DNA of 64,000 nucleotides. Source: Pseudomonas lini. GTDB lineage: Bacteria > Pseudomonadota > Gammaproteobacteria > Pseudomonadales > Pseudomonadaceae. The stretch spans positions 62,001 to 126,000 of the forward strand of contig NZ_JAUSSR010000003.1 of NCBI RefSeq assembly GCF_030812475.1, written 5' to 3'. The notes under the pieces are model-generated. The model made no database searches. It worked only from the letters and a program-made list of their open reading frames with translations, and was not told the origin of the DNA. The position numbers were made by a program, and so were the translations under genes. Shown one piece after another: positions 1 through 8,679 of this stretch (position 1 is its first letter; each line of letters begins with the position of its first letter).

Positions 1-1
1 C

Positions 2-487
2 AGCGGCAAACTCAAGGGCCTGGCGTCGGGTTTTGAAAGCAGCACGCGGGACTTGTTGCACCAGGCCTATGGCCTCGCCGCGGGCCAGCCGCAGGTGCAA
101 CGGGACTTGCTGCGCTGGATGTTCGTGGTGCTGGAAGTCGGCCACGCGATCATCGAATTGCGCAAGGAACAGGCGATTCTGCCGGTGCATCCGGCCTACG
201 CCGAATCGCAGCCGTGGCGCCAGGCGATCCGGGTGATGGGCCGCTCGCTGGTGCGGCTGTTCCTGCAACCGAGCCAGAGCAATCTGCAGCGCGCTCTGAT
301 CGCCGTGGATCACGCCATCAGCCGTGTGCAAGCCACCGACGAACCGTTCGCCCCGCACTTCGATACCTCGGCTTTGCGCCGGGTGAAGAGCTACCTGCAC
401 TTCATCCGCACCTCTCTGCTCGATCCGCAATCACCGCTCGCGGCCTACGCCGACACGCAGCCTCAAGGACTTGAACATGCCCCGTGA
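2..487 (+). CDS. FUSC-family aromatic acid exporter, C-terminal part (cut by window edge)
   Basis: The reading frame is open from the left edge, so only the last 161 codons of a larger gene are present. The visible part is the helical cytoplasmic C-terminal region of a FUSC/AaeB-like inner-membrane exporter. Known AaeB proteins pump hydroxylated aromatic carboxylates together with an AaeA adaptor. The assignment rests mostly on context: the next two genes are a DUF1656 protein and an HlyD adaptor, the usual Pseudomonas partners. The stop overlaps the next gene by 11 bases, implying translational coupling. The membrane domain lies outside the window and cannot be checked. Confidence 0.75.
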   Translation, partial: SGKLKGLASGFESSTRDLLHQAYGLAAGQPQVQRDLLRWMFVVLEVGHAIIELRKEQAILPVHPAYAESQPWRQAIRVMGRSLVRLFLQPSQSNLQRALIAVDHAISRVQATDEPFAPHFDTSALRRVKSYLHFIRTSLLDPQSPLAAYADTQPQGLEHAP

Positions 488-677
488 AATCGCCTTCCAC
501 GGCGTCTACATGCCAACGATGACGCTGATGTTCTTCATCGCCGCGGCGCTGGCCTGGGCACTGGACCGATTCCTGTCCGGATTCGACCTCTACCGTTTTT
601 TCTGGCACCCGGCGTTGCTGCGCCTGAGTCTGTTTACCTGTCTGTTCGGCGCCCTGGCGCTGACTGTCTACCGTTGA
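477..677 (+). CDS. DUF1656 small inner-membrane protein (AaeX-like)
   Basis: A 66-residue protein with two hydrophobic segments (about residues 10-30 and 45-64), matching the short DUF1656/AaeX proteins that sit between FUSC and HlyD genes. ATG 477 is preferred over the in-frame TTG at 471 because family members begin close to the MPREI sequence. It overlaps the upstream gene and precedes the adaptor gene by 39 bases, so the three probably form one efflux operon. The molecular role of this family is not known. Confidence 0.8.
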   Translation: MPREIAFHGVYMPTMTLMFFIAAALAWALDRFLSGFDLYRFFWHPALLRLSLFTCLFGALALTVYR

Positions 678-716
678 CTCTCTGTCACTGACTCTCTATC
701 ACTGAAGAAGGCCCTG

Positions 717-1580
717 ATGAAAAAGCTTTTCAGCCTGCTCGCCACCCTGCTGGTGCTGGTCCTCGCGATCTGGATCGGCCGCACCCTGTGGGAGCACTAC
801 ATGAACACGCCATGGACCCGCGATGGCCGGGTGCGCGCCGATATCATCAACGTCGCCGCCGACGTCACGGGGGAAGTGGTGGACGTGCCGGTACGGGATA
901 ACCAGCTGGTGAAGAAGGGCGATCTGCTGATGCGCATCGACCCCGAGCACTACCGCATAGCGGTCAAACAGGCGCAGTCCCTGGTCGCCTCGCGCAAGTC
1001 GACATGGGAGATGCGCAAGGTCAACGCCCGTCGCCGCGCCGACATGGACAACCTGGTGATCTCCAGGGAAAACCGCGACGACGCCAGCAACATCGCCGAC
1101 TCGGCCCTGGCCGATTACCAGCATGCCCAGGCCCAGCTCGAAGCCGCGCAATTGAACCTCAAGCGTACTGAAGTGCGCTCAGCGGTGGACGGCTACGTGA
1201 CCAACCTCAACGTGCATCGCGGCGACTATGCGCGCATCGGCGAAGCGAAAATGGCCGTGGTCGATATGAACTCGTTCTGGGTCTACGGCTTCTTTGAAGA
1301 AACCAAGCTGCCCCATGTGCGGGTTGGCGATAAGGCCGACATGCAGTTGATGAGTGGGGAAGTGTTGAAAGGGCACGTGGAGAGTATTTCCCGGGGCATC
1401 TATGACCGTGATAACCCTGAGAGCCGCGAGCTGATCGCGGATGTGAACCCGACCTTCAACTGGGTGCGCCTGGCGCAGCGAGTGCCGGTGCGGATTCACA
1501 TCGATGAAGTGCCGGAGGGGGTGCTGCTGGCGGCGGGGATTACGTGTACGGTGGTGGTGAAACAAGGTGATGGTGCATAA
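717..1580 (+). CDS. HlyD-family efflux adaptor (AaeA-like)
   Basis: A 287-residue periplasmic adaptor with an N-terminal membrane anchor (about residues 4-25), then the first half of a biotinyl-lipoyl domain (around VTGEVVDVPVRDNQLVKKGD), a short alpha-helical hairpin, the second lipoyl half and a C-terminal beta domain. Length and order match AaeA of the p-hydroxybenzoate efflux pump. It would link the FUSC exporter to an outer-membrane channel. It is the last gene of this operon; a REP pair follows directly. The substrate is inferred from the family only. Confidence 0.85.
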   Translation: MKKLFSLLATLLVLVLAIWIGRTLWEHYMNTPWTRDGRVRADIINVAADVTGEVVDVPVRDNQLVKKGDLLMRIDPEHYRIAVKQAQSLVASRKSTWEMRKVNARRRADMDNLVISRENRDDASNIADSALADYQHAQAQLEAAQLNLKRTEVRSAVDGYVTNLNVHRGDYARIGEAKMAVVDMNSFWVYGFFEETKLPHVRVGDKADMQLMSGEVLKGHVESISRGIYDRDNPESRELIADVNPTFNWVRLAQRVPVRIHIDEVPEGVLLAAGITCTVVVKQGDGA

Positions 1581-1601
1581 CCGGTAGACCGAGTTGCGCC
1601 C

Positions 1602-1694
1602 ATCGCGAGCAAGCTCGCTCCCACAGGTTTTTTGGGTGTGAATGCTATCTATGGCATCCAGCAAACCTTGTGGGAGCGGGCTTGCTCGCGAAGG
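1602..1694. repeat. REP pair (BIME)
   Basis: Two inverted copies of the Pseudomonas REP core (GCGAGCAAGCTCGCTCCCAC at 1605 and its near complement TGGGAGCGGGCTTGCTCGCG at 1671) flank about 45 bases. They lie between the convergent HlyD and SDR genes and may end or protect both transcripts. Confidence 0.85.
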
Positions 1695-1708
1695 CAGGCG
1701 ACTCGGTC

Positions 1709-2533
1709 CTAGAGCTTCCCCCTCAACCCGAACCGCCTCATCAATCCCGACTCCAGCACCCCCTTGGGCAACCACCCCGCCAGCAACGGCAACGCCCGGC
1801 TGCCATTACCCAGGCGAATCAACCGTGGCGGTTTGCCCTGTTGCACAGCCTTCAACAAATCGCGGGCAAACTCACTGGCCGGCGTCGGTTTGTCCTGGGA
1901 CGCCTTGGCTCGCGCCCGGATGCCTTCACGCAACGGCCACCACGGCGACTGCTCGGTGATCAACTGCTCCGCCTCGTGACCGGCGTTTTTCGCGAAGCTG
2001 GACTCGATGGCACCCGGCTGGACTTCCATGACGCGCACGCCGAACGGCGCCAGTTCCATGCGCAGGGCATCGCTCAAGGCATGCACGGCGGCTTTTGACG
2101 CACAGTAAGCACCGGCGAATGGCGTCACCAGAACCCCGGACACGCTACCAATATTCACGACTAATCCCTTGGCGCGACGCAGCACCGGGAACATCGCCCG
2201 GGTCACGCCGACGATGGCGAACACATTGGTTTCGAACTGGCGCTGCATGGCCGGTACGCCGCCATCGAGCAGCGGGCCCATCGCGCCGTAACCGGCGTTA
2301 TTGATCAGCACGTCGAGACCGCCACGTTGCTGGTTGATTCGCTCGCTCAACTGTTCGAGTGCCACGCCATCTTTGACGTCCAGTTGCACGGCGGTGAACC
2401 CGGCAGCCGTCAGGGTCGCAACGTCTTCAGCCCTGCGGGCGCTGGCCCAGACTTCGTAACCGGCACCTTTGAAGACATCGGCCAGGGCGCGGCCAATGCC
2501 GCTGGAACATCCGGTAATCAACGCAACGGGCAT
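1709..2533 (-). CDS. Short-chain dehydrogenase/reductase
   Basis: A 274-residue classical SDR. The N-terminus reads MPVALITGCSSGIGRALAD, giving the TGxxxGIG nucleotide-binding motif. NNAGYG follows around residue 84, then the catalytic serine in GSVSG and the YCASK catalytic Tyr/Lys pair around residues 148-152. A long C-terminal tail is consistent with SDRs acting on lipid or steroid-like substrates, but no substrate can be read from the sequence. ATG 2533 is chosen over an upstream in-frame TTG. It is the second gene on the minus strand after a small membrane protein, 86 bases downstream of it. Confidence 0.88.
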   Translation of the reverse strand: MPVALITGCSSGIGRALADVFKGAGYEVWASARRAEDVATLTAAGFTAVQLDVKDGVALEQLSERINQQRGGLDVLINNAGYGAMGPLLDGGVPAMQRQFETNVFAIVGVTRAMFPVLRRAKGLVVNIGSVSGVLVTPFAGAYCASKAAVHALSDALRMELAPFGVRVMEVQPGAIESSFAKNAGHEAEQLITEQSPWWPLREGIRARAKASQDKPTPASEFARDLLKAVQQGKPPRLIRLGNGSRALPLLAGWLPKGVLESGLMRRFGLRGKL

Positions 2534-2619
2534 GGCGCGGTCCTTGTGCAATAGATAGGGTCGATTTTTTCAGGAGCGAGCGTGCGACGATCCGACCTCG
2601 CGATAAACGATAAACGCGG

Positions 2620-3084
2620 TCAGTCGGAGAAACTACCCTGCAATCGCTCGGCGCGAAACTCCAGGGTTTGCGGGCGATAGCCCGGACGCAATGGCGGCAT
2701 CGGCAAACAGTCGTCCCAGCTCGCGCCGGCCTGCAGTTCCCCAGGCCCACGATAGCGGGGCGCGGCGTATTGATTGTCGGCCAGGTTCACCGTATCACCC
2801 GGCGCGTAAGCCGCAACACGCCAGCGCAACTCGGTCAGCGGCACGTCGTTGCCGTTGTTCATGGTCAACTTAAGCGGACGATCCGCCGGACACTGTTCTG
2901 GCGCATAGACGATGCGCAACTCCAGTCGCGCCAGTTGCTTGATCTCGCGGTTGTCCATCCAGATCACCCAGGTGGCTACCACGCCCAATCCGATGAAGGC
3001 CGCCACAGAGACGGGCAAGGCCTTGGCCGGGTAGCGCAGCAACAGGATCAGCCAGGTAATGACCAGCAGGACGCCGATGAACAT
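2620..3084 (-). CDS. Small membrane protein of unknown function
   Basis: A 154-residue protein with two N-terminal membrane helices (about residues 2-16 and 22-42) followed by a soluble, probably periplasmic beta-rich domain with two cysteines (in PEQCPADRP and WDDCLPMPP) that could form a disulfide. The soluble part resembles an immunoglobulin-like fold in outline (TMNNGNDVPLTELRWRVAAY). I do not recognise a named family, although some Pseudomonas genomes label such proteins loosely as multidrug transporters; this sequence does not support that. It may be cotranscribed with the downstream SDR gene. Confidence 0.7.
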   Translation of the reverse strand: MFIGVLLVITWLILLLRYPAKALPVSVAAFIGLGVVATWVIWMDNREIKQLARLELRIVYAPEQCPADRPLKLTMNNGNDVPLTELRWRVAAYAPGDTVNLADNQYAAPRYRGPGELQAGASWDDCLPMPPLRPGYRPQTLEFRAERLQGSFSD

Positions 3085-3174
3085 GACGCGAAACCTCGGG
3101 GTGGGAGAGGGTCATCGTACCTAAGCGTAGGGGGGATTGGCGATGGGCTTGATTTCGGCGGTGGGGCATCTGGC

Positions 3175-3272
3175 CTCTTCGCGAGCAGGCTCGCTCCCAC
3201 AGGGAACAGATTTGCACACAAGATCTGTGATCAACCCAGAACCCTGTGGGAGCGAGCCTGCTCGCGAAGAAG
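3175..3272. repeat. REP pair (BIME)
   Basis: Two inverted REP cores (GCGAGCAGGCTCGCTCCCAC at 3181 and its complement at 3247) flank about 45 bases. The element lies beyond the end of the alginate operon, between the algA terminator and the small membrane protein gene. Confidence 0.9.
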
Positions 3273-3297
3273 CCAGCCGGGGCAACAAAAAATCCAG

Positions 3298-3358
3298 GCA
3301 AAAAAAAGCCCCCATCCCACCCACTGCGGTCGCAGTGAGCAGGATGGAGGCTTTTGTA
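3298..3358 (-). terminator. Rho-independent terminator of the alginate operon
   Basis: On the minus strand, just after the algA stop, the sequence AAGCCTCCATCC pairs across a GC-rich loop with GGATGGGGGCTT and runs into TTTTTTT. This is a strong hairpin plus U-tract, at the expected end of the twelve-gene operon. Confidence 0.85.
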
Positions 3359-3369
3359 TTACCGAACGT

Positions 3370-4821
3370 TTACTGCGCGATGGTTTTCACCGAAACGCCA
3401 CGCTCGATCGGGTTGGAACGACCATAGATATCTTCAAACCGCTCGATATCGTCTTCGCCCAGGTAGCTGCCAGATTGCACTTCGATGATCTCGAGTGAAA
3501 TCTTGCCCGGGTTGCGCAAGCGGTGGACCGAAGCGATCGGAATATAGGTCGACTGGTTTTCAGTCAGCAGGAACACGTTCTCGTCGCAGGTCACTTCGGC
3601 AGTGCCGCTGACCACGATCCAGTGTTCGGCGCGGTGGTGGTGCATCTGCAAGGACAGGCAGGCGCCCGGCTTGACCGAGATGCGCTTGACCTGGAAGCGG
3701 CCGCCCATGTCCACCGAGTCGTAGGAGCCCCACGGACGATAGACTTCGCAATGGGTCTGGGTTTCGCTGCGACCTTGCGCGTTGAGCGTGTTGACCATCT
3801 GTTTCACGCCCTGGACCTTGTCCTTGTGGACGATCATCATGGCGTCCTTGGTTTCGACGACCACGATGTTTTCCAGGCCGATCACCGACACCAGCTTGCC
3901 GTTGCCGTGGATCATGCAGTTCTTGCTGTCCTGGATGACCACATCGCCCTTGGTGACGTTGCCATTGGCGTCTTTCTTGTTCACATCCCACAGCGACGAC
4001 CAGCAGCCGACATCGCTCCAGCCCGCGGTCAGCGGCACGACGCAGGCGCGCTGGGTTTTTTCCATGACCGAATAGTCGATGGAATTGTCCGGGCAGCAAG
4101 CGAAGGTCGCGGAGTCGATATCGACGGTATCGGCATCCTGTTCGCTGCGTTCCAGGGTCAGGACGCAGGTGTCGTAGATGTCCGGATCGTGCTTTTTCAG
4201 TTCTTCGAGGAAGCGGCTGGCGCGGAACAGGAACATGCCGCTGTTCCAGAAGTAACCGCCGGACTGGACGAACTCGGTGGCGCGTTTCACGTCTGGTTTT
4301 TCGACGAAGTGCGAGACACGGCTGACGCCTTCGGGCAGCAACGAGTCGTTGGTCGACTTGATGTAGCCATAGCCGGTTTCCGGTTTGGTGGCCGGTACGC
4401 CGAACAGCACCATTTCGCCGTTTTCGGCCGCGACCGTGGCCAGGGCCAGGGCGCGTTGCAGGGCTTTCTGGTCTTCGAGCACGTGATCGGCCGGCAGGAC
4501 CAGCATCAGTTCATCGCGACCTTCATTGACCAGCATCATCGCCGTCAGGGCCACCGCCGGCGCAGTGTTGCGGCCGAAGGGTTCCATCAGGATGCGCTGG
4601 GTGTCCAGGTTACGGGCCGCCAGCTGCTCATTGACGATAAAACGATGGTCTTTGTTGCAGACCACGATCGGGGTGTCCATGCCTTCGAACACCAGGCGTT
4701 CCAGGGTTTGCTGGAACAGCGTGTGTTCGCCGGTCAGGGCGAGGAATTGCTTGGGGAACTGCTTGCGCGAAAGCGGCCAAAGACGTGAGCCGCTACCACC
4801 TGACAAGATCACCGGAATCAT
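3370..4821 (-). CDS. algA: Mannose-1-phosphate guanylyltransferase / mannose-6-phosphate isomerase AlgA
   Basis: A 483-residue bifunctional enzyme that makes mannose-6-phosphate from fructose-6-phosphate and later converts mannose-1-phosphate to GDP-mannose, steps one and three of alginate precursor synthesis. The N-terminal nucleotidyltransferase shows the GGSGSRLWPLSRKQFPKQF signature and FVEKP. The C-terminal type II isomerase cupin carries a metal-binding QMHHHRAEHW motif. Full family length. ATG 4821 has AAGGAG eight bases upstream. It is the last gene of the alginate operon, 226 bases after algF, with a REP pair in that gap. Cytosolic. Confidence 0.97.
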   Translation of the reverse strand: MIPVILSGGSGSRLWPLSRKQFPKQFLALTGEHTLFQQTLERLVFEGMDTPIVVCNKDHRFIVNEQLAARNLDTQRILMEPFGRNTAPAVALTAMMLVNEGRDELMLVLPADHVLEDQKALQRALALATVAAENGEMVLFGVPATKPETGYGYIKSTNDSLLPEGVSRVSHFVEKPDVKRATEFVQSGGYFWNSGMFLFRASRFLEELKKHDPDIYDTCVLTLERSEQDADTVDIDSATFACCPDNSIDYSVMEKTQRACVVPLTAGWSDVGCWSSLWDVNKKDANGNVTKGDVVIQDSKNCMIHGNGKLVSVIGLENIVVVETKDAMMIVHKDKVQGVKQMVNTLNAQGRSETQTHCEVYRPWGSYDSVDMGGRFQVKRISVKPGACLSLQMHHHRAEHWIVVSGTAEVTCDENVFLLTENQSTYIPIASVHRLRNPGKISLEIIEVQSGSYLGEDDIERFEDIYGRSNPIERGVSVKTIAQ

Positions 4822-4916
4822 GTTGTTACTCCTTGAAAATCGTATGGGTCAGAGCTACTGCGTTCTGTCGTTTCACTCTTTTTCTTGTTTCGTGTCCCAA
4901 CTGACACCTCGGTCCT

Positions 4917-5019
4917 TTGTAGGAGCAAGCTTGCTCGCGATGGACGTCAACGAAAACGCGTACTGTCTGGGTAAACGCGTTGACCTTGCGTTTTTCGCGA
5001 GCAAGCTCGCTCCTACAGG
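4917..5019. repeat. REP pair between algF and algA
   Basis: Inverted REP cores (TAGGAGCAAGCTTGCTCGCG at 4920 and its near complement ending at 5016) separate algF from algA inside the alginate operon. Possible role in transcript processing or attenuation. Confidence 0.88.
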
Positions 5020-5047
5020 GGGACATGGGTCAGTCCGGGAAAATTGA

Positions 5048-5701
5048 TTAGCGCGTCGAAACCGGGCGTTTTACCCAGACTGGCGACAGGCTGCTGCCGG
5101 TGCCGGTGACGTACAGCACGGCGGCTTCACCGCGTTCCAGGGCAACCGGTTTCACGTCGCCGACTTTCTTTGCGCCATCGTATAGCGCCAGGCTGACTTT
5201 GACCGGGTTGATTTCACGCTCGCCACGGCCCTTGGCGGCCACGTTCGGCACCACTTCGGTCTTGCCGTCGGCGGTTTTCAGGGTCAGGGCCTTGTCGCTC
5301 AGGTTCTGTACGCGAACCAGGGACTTCTGCTTGTTCTTGAACGGCGGCTCTTCGATCAGTTGCGGCGCGCCGCTGGCATTGTTGACCAGGGTGTAATAGT
5401 GGTCACCGGCCAGTTTCACCGGCAGGGTCTGGCTGCCGACCTTGGCGCTGTAGTCGCCGCCAGGCATGAAGCTGAAGTCGGTGCTGGACAGCGGCGCGAC
5501 TTCGGCCAGGTTGGTGCTGCCGACCGTGGCGCTGACTTCAGCGTTACCGGCGTTGTAGACCCGTACGAAGCTCGAGCCTTTCGGAGCGGTCGGGCCATAG
5601 AGCGCGGCGTCGCCGGCGAAAGCCTGCATCGACAGGGCGCTCATGCCAGCAACCAGAGCCAAAGTCTTAGCGAGACGGCGAGGAGTAGTAGTGAAAGTCA
5701 T
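5048..5701 (-). CDS. algF: Alginate O-acetylation protein AlgF
   Basis: A 217-residue periplasmic protein with a Sec signal peptide (about residues 1-29, cleavage near MQAFAG). The mature part is beta-rich with no catalytic motif, as in known AlgF. AlgF is required with AlgI, AlgJ and AlgX for acetylating mannuronate residues; its exact job is a proposed adaptor or carrier step. It follows algJ by 14 bases, the usual order, so identity is firm from both context and sequence. Confidence 0.95.
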   Translation of the reverse strand: MTFTTTPRRLAKTLALVAGMSALSMQAFAGDAALYGPTAPKGSSFVRVYNAGNAEVSATVGSTNLAEVAPLSSTDFSFMPGGDYSAKVGSQTLPVKLAGDHYYTLVNNASGAPQLIEEPPFKNKQKSLVRVQNLSDKALTLKTADGKTEVVPNVAAKGRGEREINPVKVSLALYDGAKKVGDVKPVALERGEAAVLYVTGTGSSLSPVWVKRPVSTR

Positions 5702-5715
5702 GGTGTACCTCTCTT

Positions 5716-6891
5716 TCAGTTTTGCGCCCGGTCGGGCGTCTCGGATTTAGTGTTTGCGGCTACGTTTTGTTGGCGAACGCCGGCTTCTTTGAGCTCTGCG
5801 ACCCACTGCGGGTCGGCGTCACCGATTTCGTTGTTCACAGGCAGATAACGTTCAGGAAACTCCCAGATCAGCACCTGTGGCGGGCTGTTCTTGAAAGCAT
5901 CACTTTTCAGATAGGTGAGCATCGGCAGAATCGGGCCGTGGCCGTCTTCGGCGTAATTGACCACGTCGCTGTGCAGTGCTTCTTTGAGCGCACCGACGAA
6001 GTTCCAGTTAGGGTTGGCGCTGTAGCTGGTGCCGATCAGGGCCACCGGTACTTCAGTGTTGGCAAACAGCGCGTCATCACCGCCAGCCTGGCCTTCAGCA
6101 ACCACGGTGTTGCGCTTCTGCAACGGCTCGGTGGCCGGCATCAGGTTTTCGAACAGCGGATCCAGCGGCAGGAACAGACGCAAGTCGCCTTTGTGGGTGA
6201 CCTTTTCCGCAGCTTCGGTCACGAAGTTTTGCGGCTCACCGCTCAGCGGCGTCTGGTCGGCAATGGTTTTGGCCAGGGTCTGGGCAGCGATTTGCGCGCC
6301 TTCCGGCGTCCAGTGGGTGTCGGTGCGCAGGAACACTTGCTGACCGTCCAGCTTGCCCTTGAGCAGCGGGCCGAGCAGGTCGGGAGCAATTACCTTGTTG
6401 GCAGCGACCTGGGCGTGGAAGTCCTGGTAGAGATTGGCGTGGATGCTCGAAGGCTTCACGTCACCCAGGTGTTCCGGATACAGGCGAGTCTTGGCCGGCA
6501 CGATCGCCATCACCAGTTTCACGCCTTTCGCTTTCAGGGTCTGGCGCACGCCTTCGACCAGCGCGTAGTTGCCTTGCAGGTTCAGCTCTTCGTTGACGAT
6601 CGGGTTGAACTCCTCATCGCTGTACAACCACTGGTCGCGACCGAGCACGACGCCCGGACGACCTTCATTGAACAGTTTGAAATCCAGCGCGGCCCAGAGG
6701 TTGGTGCCCAGGCGCTTGATCGGGAACTCTTCGTCGTAGTGCGTTTCCACGGCTTTGGACCAGCGGCCGTTGAGCACTGTCGCATCGGCGTTGGTACTGA
6801 AGCCCAGGAAGCTGCGCGTGGACCACACGCCCAGGGCCAACAGCGTCAGCATGAACAGGGCGATGTAGAAGATGCGTAATGAGCGGGTCAT
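5716..6891 (-). CDS. algJ: Alginate O-acetyltransferase AlgJ
   Basis: A 391-residue SGNH-like acetylesterase homologue anchored by an N-terminal membrane helix (about residues 5-27), active in the periplasm. Catalytic features are visible: the Asp-x-His pair in RTDTHWTPEGAQ and the nucleophilic serine of GTSYS at residue 289. AlgJ works with membrane AlgI and periplasmic AlgF and AlgX to acetylate alginate. The stop codon lies 14 bases before algF and the start 11 bases after algI, so the three are tightly coupled. Confidence 0.96.
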   Translation of the reverse strand: MTRSLRIFYIALFMLTLLALGVWSTRSFLGFSTNADATVLNGRWSKAVETHYDEEFPIKRLGTNLWAALDFKLFNEGRPGVVLGRDQWLYSDEEFNPIVNEELNLQGNYALVEGVRQTLKAKGVKLVMAIVPAKTRLYPEHLGDVKPSSIHANLYQDFHAQVAANKVIAPDLLGPLLKGKLDGQQVFLRTDTHWTPEGAQIAAQTLAKTIADQTPLSGEPQNFVTEAAEKVTHKGDLRLFLPLDPLFENLMPATEPLQKRNTVVAEGQAGGDDALFANTEVPVALIGTSYSANPNWNFVGALKEALHSDVVNYAEDGHGPILPMLTYLKSDAFKNSPPQVLIWEFPERYLPVNNEIGDADPQWVAELKEAGVRQQNVAANTKSETPDRAQN

Positions 6892-6902
6892 GGTCAGATC
6901 CC

Positions 6903-8468
6903 TCAGAACTGGAAGTAAAGGAACGGCGAGAAGCTTTGCGCCGAGAGTTTGAGAATCGAAGCAATGAACAGCAGCAGGACCAGGGCGCGCATCACATAAC
7001 GCGACCAGTTGGCGGTCCAGTAGGCCGGTTGCACGGTCGCTTCAACGCCGACGGTGTAACCCGGCTCGTGGATGCTGGCCGGGTTGTCACCCGGTACGGC
7101 CTTGATCATTCCTGGTTGTGCAGTGGCCGGGCCATTGGCCTCGACGTTCACGGCAGGCTTGGTCTTCTCCGGTGGCAGGTTGCTGTAGAAATCACGGATG
7201 CCGAAGAACGCCAGGGTTGCGTACGCCACCACCAGGGTCGCCACTTGCAGGCCGGTCAGGCTGGCCTGGTTGAGTTCCGACAGCGACCATTCGCCGAAGC
7301 TGAACATCGCGCCGTACATACGGCCGGCGACGTGCAGGTTTTCTGCGCGGAAGATCACCCAGCCCATCACCACCAGCAGGAACGTCAGTGCCCAGCGGAT
7401 CGGGTTGATGCTGCGTGGCGAAGTGTTCAGGCCCAGGGCCTTTTCGATCGCCAGCCACATGCCGTGCCAGGCGCCCCACACGATGTAAGTGATGTTCGCA
7501 CCGTGCCACAGGCCACCGAGCAGCATGGTCAGGAACAGATTGCGATAGGTCATCAGCGTGCCCTTGCGGTTACCGCCGAGGGTGATGTACAGGTAGTCAC
7601 GCAGCCAGGTGGACAGGCTGATGTGCCAGCGCCGCCAGAACTCGGTGATCGACTGGCTGATGTACGGCTGCTTGAAGTTTTCCATGAAGCGGAAACCCAT
7701 CATCAAGCCCAGGCCGATGGCCATGTCGCTGTAACCGGAGAAGTCGAAATACAGCTGCGCGGTGTAGGCCAGGGCGCCGAGCCAGGCATCGCCCGTGGTC
7801 GGGTTCTGCAGGGCGAAGCAATGGTCGGCCACCACCGCCAGGGTGTCGGCGATGAAGACTTTCTTGATGAAACCCTGCATGAACCGCGTGCAGCCCTCGG
7901 AGAACTTGTCGAGGGTGTGGGTGCGGTTGTTGAACTGATCGGCCAGGTCGCGAAAACGCAATACCGGGCCGGCGATCAGGTGCGGGAAGATCGCCACGAA
8001 CGCAGCAAAATCGATCAGGTTGCGGGTCGCCGGGGTGTCACCACGGTAGACGTCGATGATGTAGCTGATGGACTCGAATATGTAGAACGAGATCCCGATC
8101 GGCAGCAGCACGTGGGTCAGGATGAACGGCGACAGACCGACCGACGTCATCATCGCGTTGATGCTGTCGACACCGAAGTTGGCGTACTTGAAGTAGCCGA
8201 GAATGCACAGGTCGACGCCCACGCCCAGGAGCAACCAGCGCTGCGCCGGTTTGGTCCTGACGCCTGCCGCACCGACTTTCAGCCCGATCCAGTAGTTCCA
8301 CAGCGTGACGGCGGCGAACAGCGCCAGAAAGTCCACACGCCACCAGGCATAGAACACATAGCTGGCAATCAGCAGCAGCAGGTTGCGATAGCGTATTCCG
8401 CTCAGGTAATACATGCCGAGAAAGATCGGCAAGAACAAAAACAGGAATACATTGGACGAAAATACCAT
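6903..8468 (-). CDS. algI: Alginate O-acetyltransferase AlgI (MBOAT family)
   Basis: A 521-residue polytopic inner-membrane protein of the MBOAT family that passes acetyl groups across the membrane to the periplasmic acetylation machinery. The N-terminus MVFSSNVFLFLFLPIFL is typical; the MBOAT histidine region is visible at GGLWHGANITYIVWGAWHG. ATG 8468 is preferred over an in-frame TTG at 8492 because GGAGAG lies seven bases upstream. The C-terminal portion has a proline- and valine-rich loop before the last helices. It is separated from algL by about 210 bases containing a REP pair. Confidence 0.96.
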   Translation of the reverse strand: MVFSSNVFLFLFLPIFLGMYYLSGIRYRNLLLLIASYVFYAWWRVDFLALFAAVTLWNYWIGLKVGAAGVRTKPAQRWLLLGVGVDLCILGYFKYANFGVDSINAMMTSVGLSPFILTHVLLPIGISFYIFESISYIIDVYRGDTPATRNLIDFAAFVAIFPHLIAGPVLRFRDLADQFNNRTHTLDKFSEGCTRFMQGFIKKVFIADTLAVVADHCFALQNPTTGDAWLGALAYTAQLYFDFSGYSDMAIGLGLMMGFRFMENFKQPYISQSITEFWRRWHISLSTWLRDYLYITLGGNRKGTLMTYRNLFLTMLLGGLWHGANITYIVWGAWHGMWLAIEKALGLNTSPRSINPIRWALTFLLVVMGWVIFRAENLHVAGRMYGAMFSFGEWSLSELNQASLTGLQVATLVVAYATLAFFGIRDFYSNLPPEKTKPAVNVEANGPATAQPGMIKAVPGDNPASIHEPGYTVGVEATVQPAYWTANWSRYVMRALVLLLFIASILKLSAQSFSPFLYFQF

Positions 8469-8571
8469 CCCGATCTCTCCGTGTTTAACCAACAGTCAAG
8501 GGCCGCAGCCCCCCCAAACCCCCCCACCAGAAAACGGGGGAATATCACTTAACTCAAATCTTGCACTGACC

Positions 8572-8663
8572 CTGTAGGAGCGAGGCTTGCCCGCGAAGGG
8601 CGTTACGCGGTTGAACGGATGAACCGTGTCATCGTTCTTCGCGGGCAAGCCTCGCTCCTACAG
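8572..8663. repeat. REP pair between algL and algI
   Basis: Inverted copies of a REP variant (TAGGAGCGAGGCTTGCCCGC at 8575 and its complement ending near 8661). This subtype has GGCTTGCC rather than GCAAGCTCGC in the core. It lies inside the alginate operon. Confidence 0.88.
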
Positions 8664-8679
8664 GGGGTTTGCGTTTGTC

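Noticed and set aside
3523..4788. 421-codon open frame on the plus strand opposite algA
   Set aside because: It is the antisense shadow of algA (high-GC codon bias) with His/Asp/Val-rich composition and no family-like motifs.
6879..8552. 557-codon open frame opposite algI
   Set aside because: Antisense of a confident MBOAT gene; composition rich in His, Gln and Arg, typical of a shadow frame.
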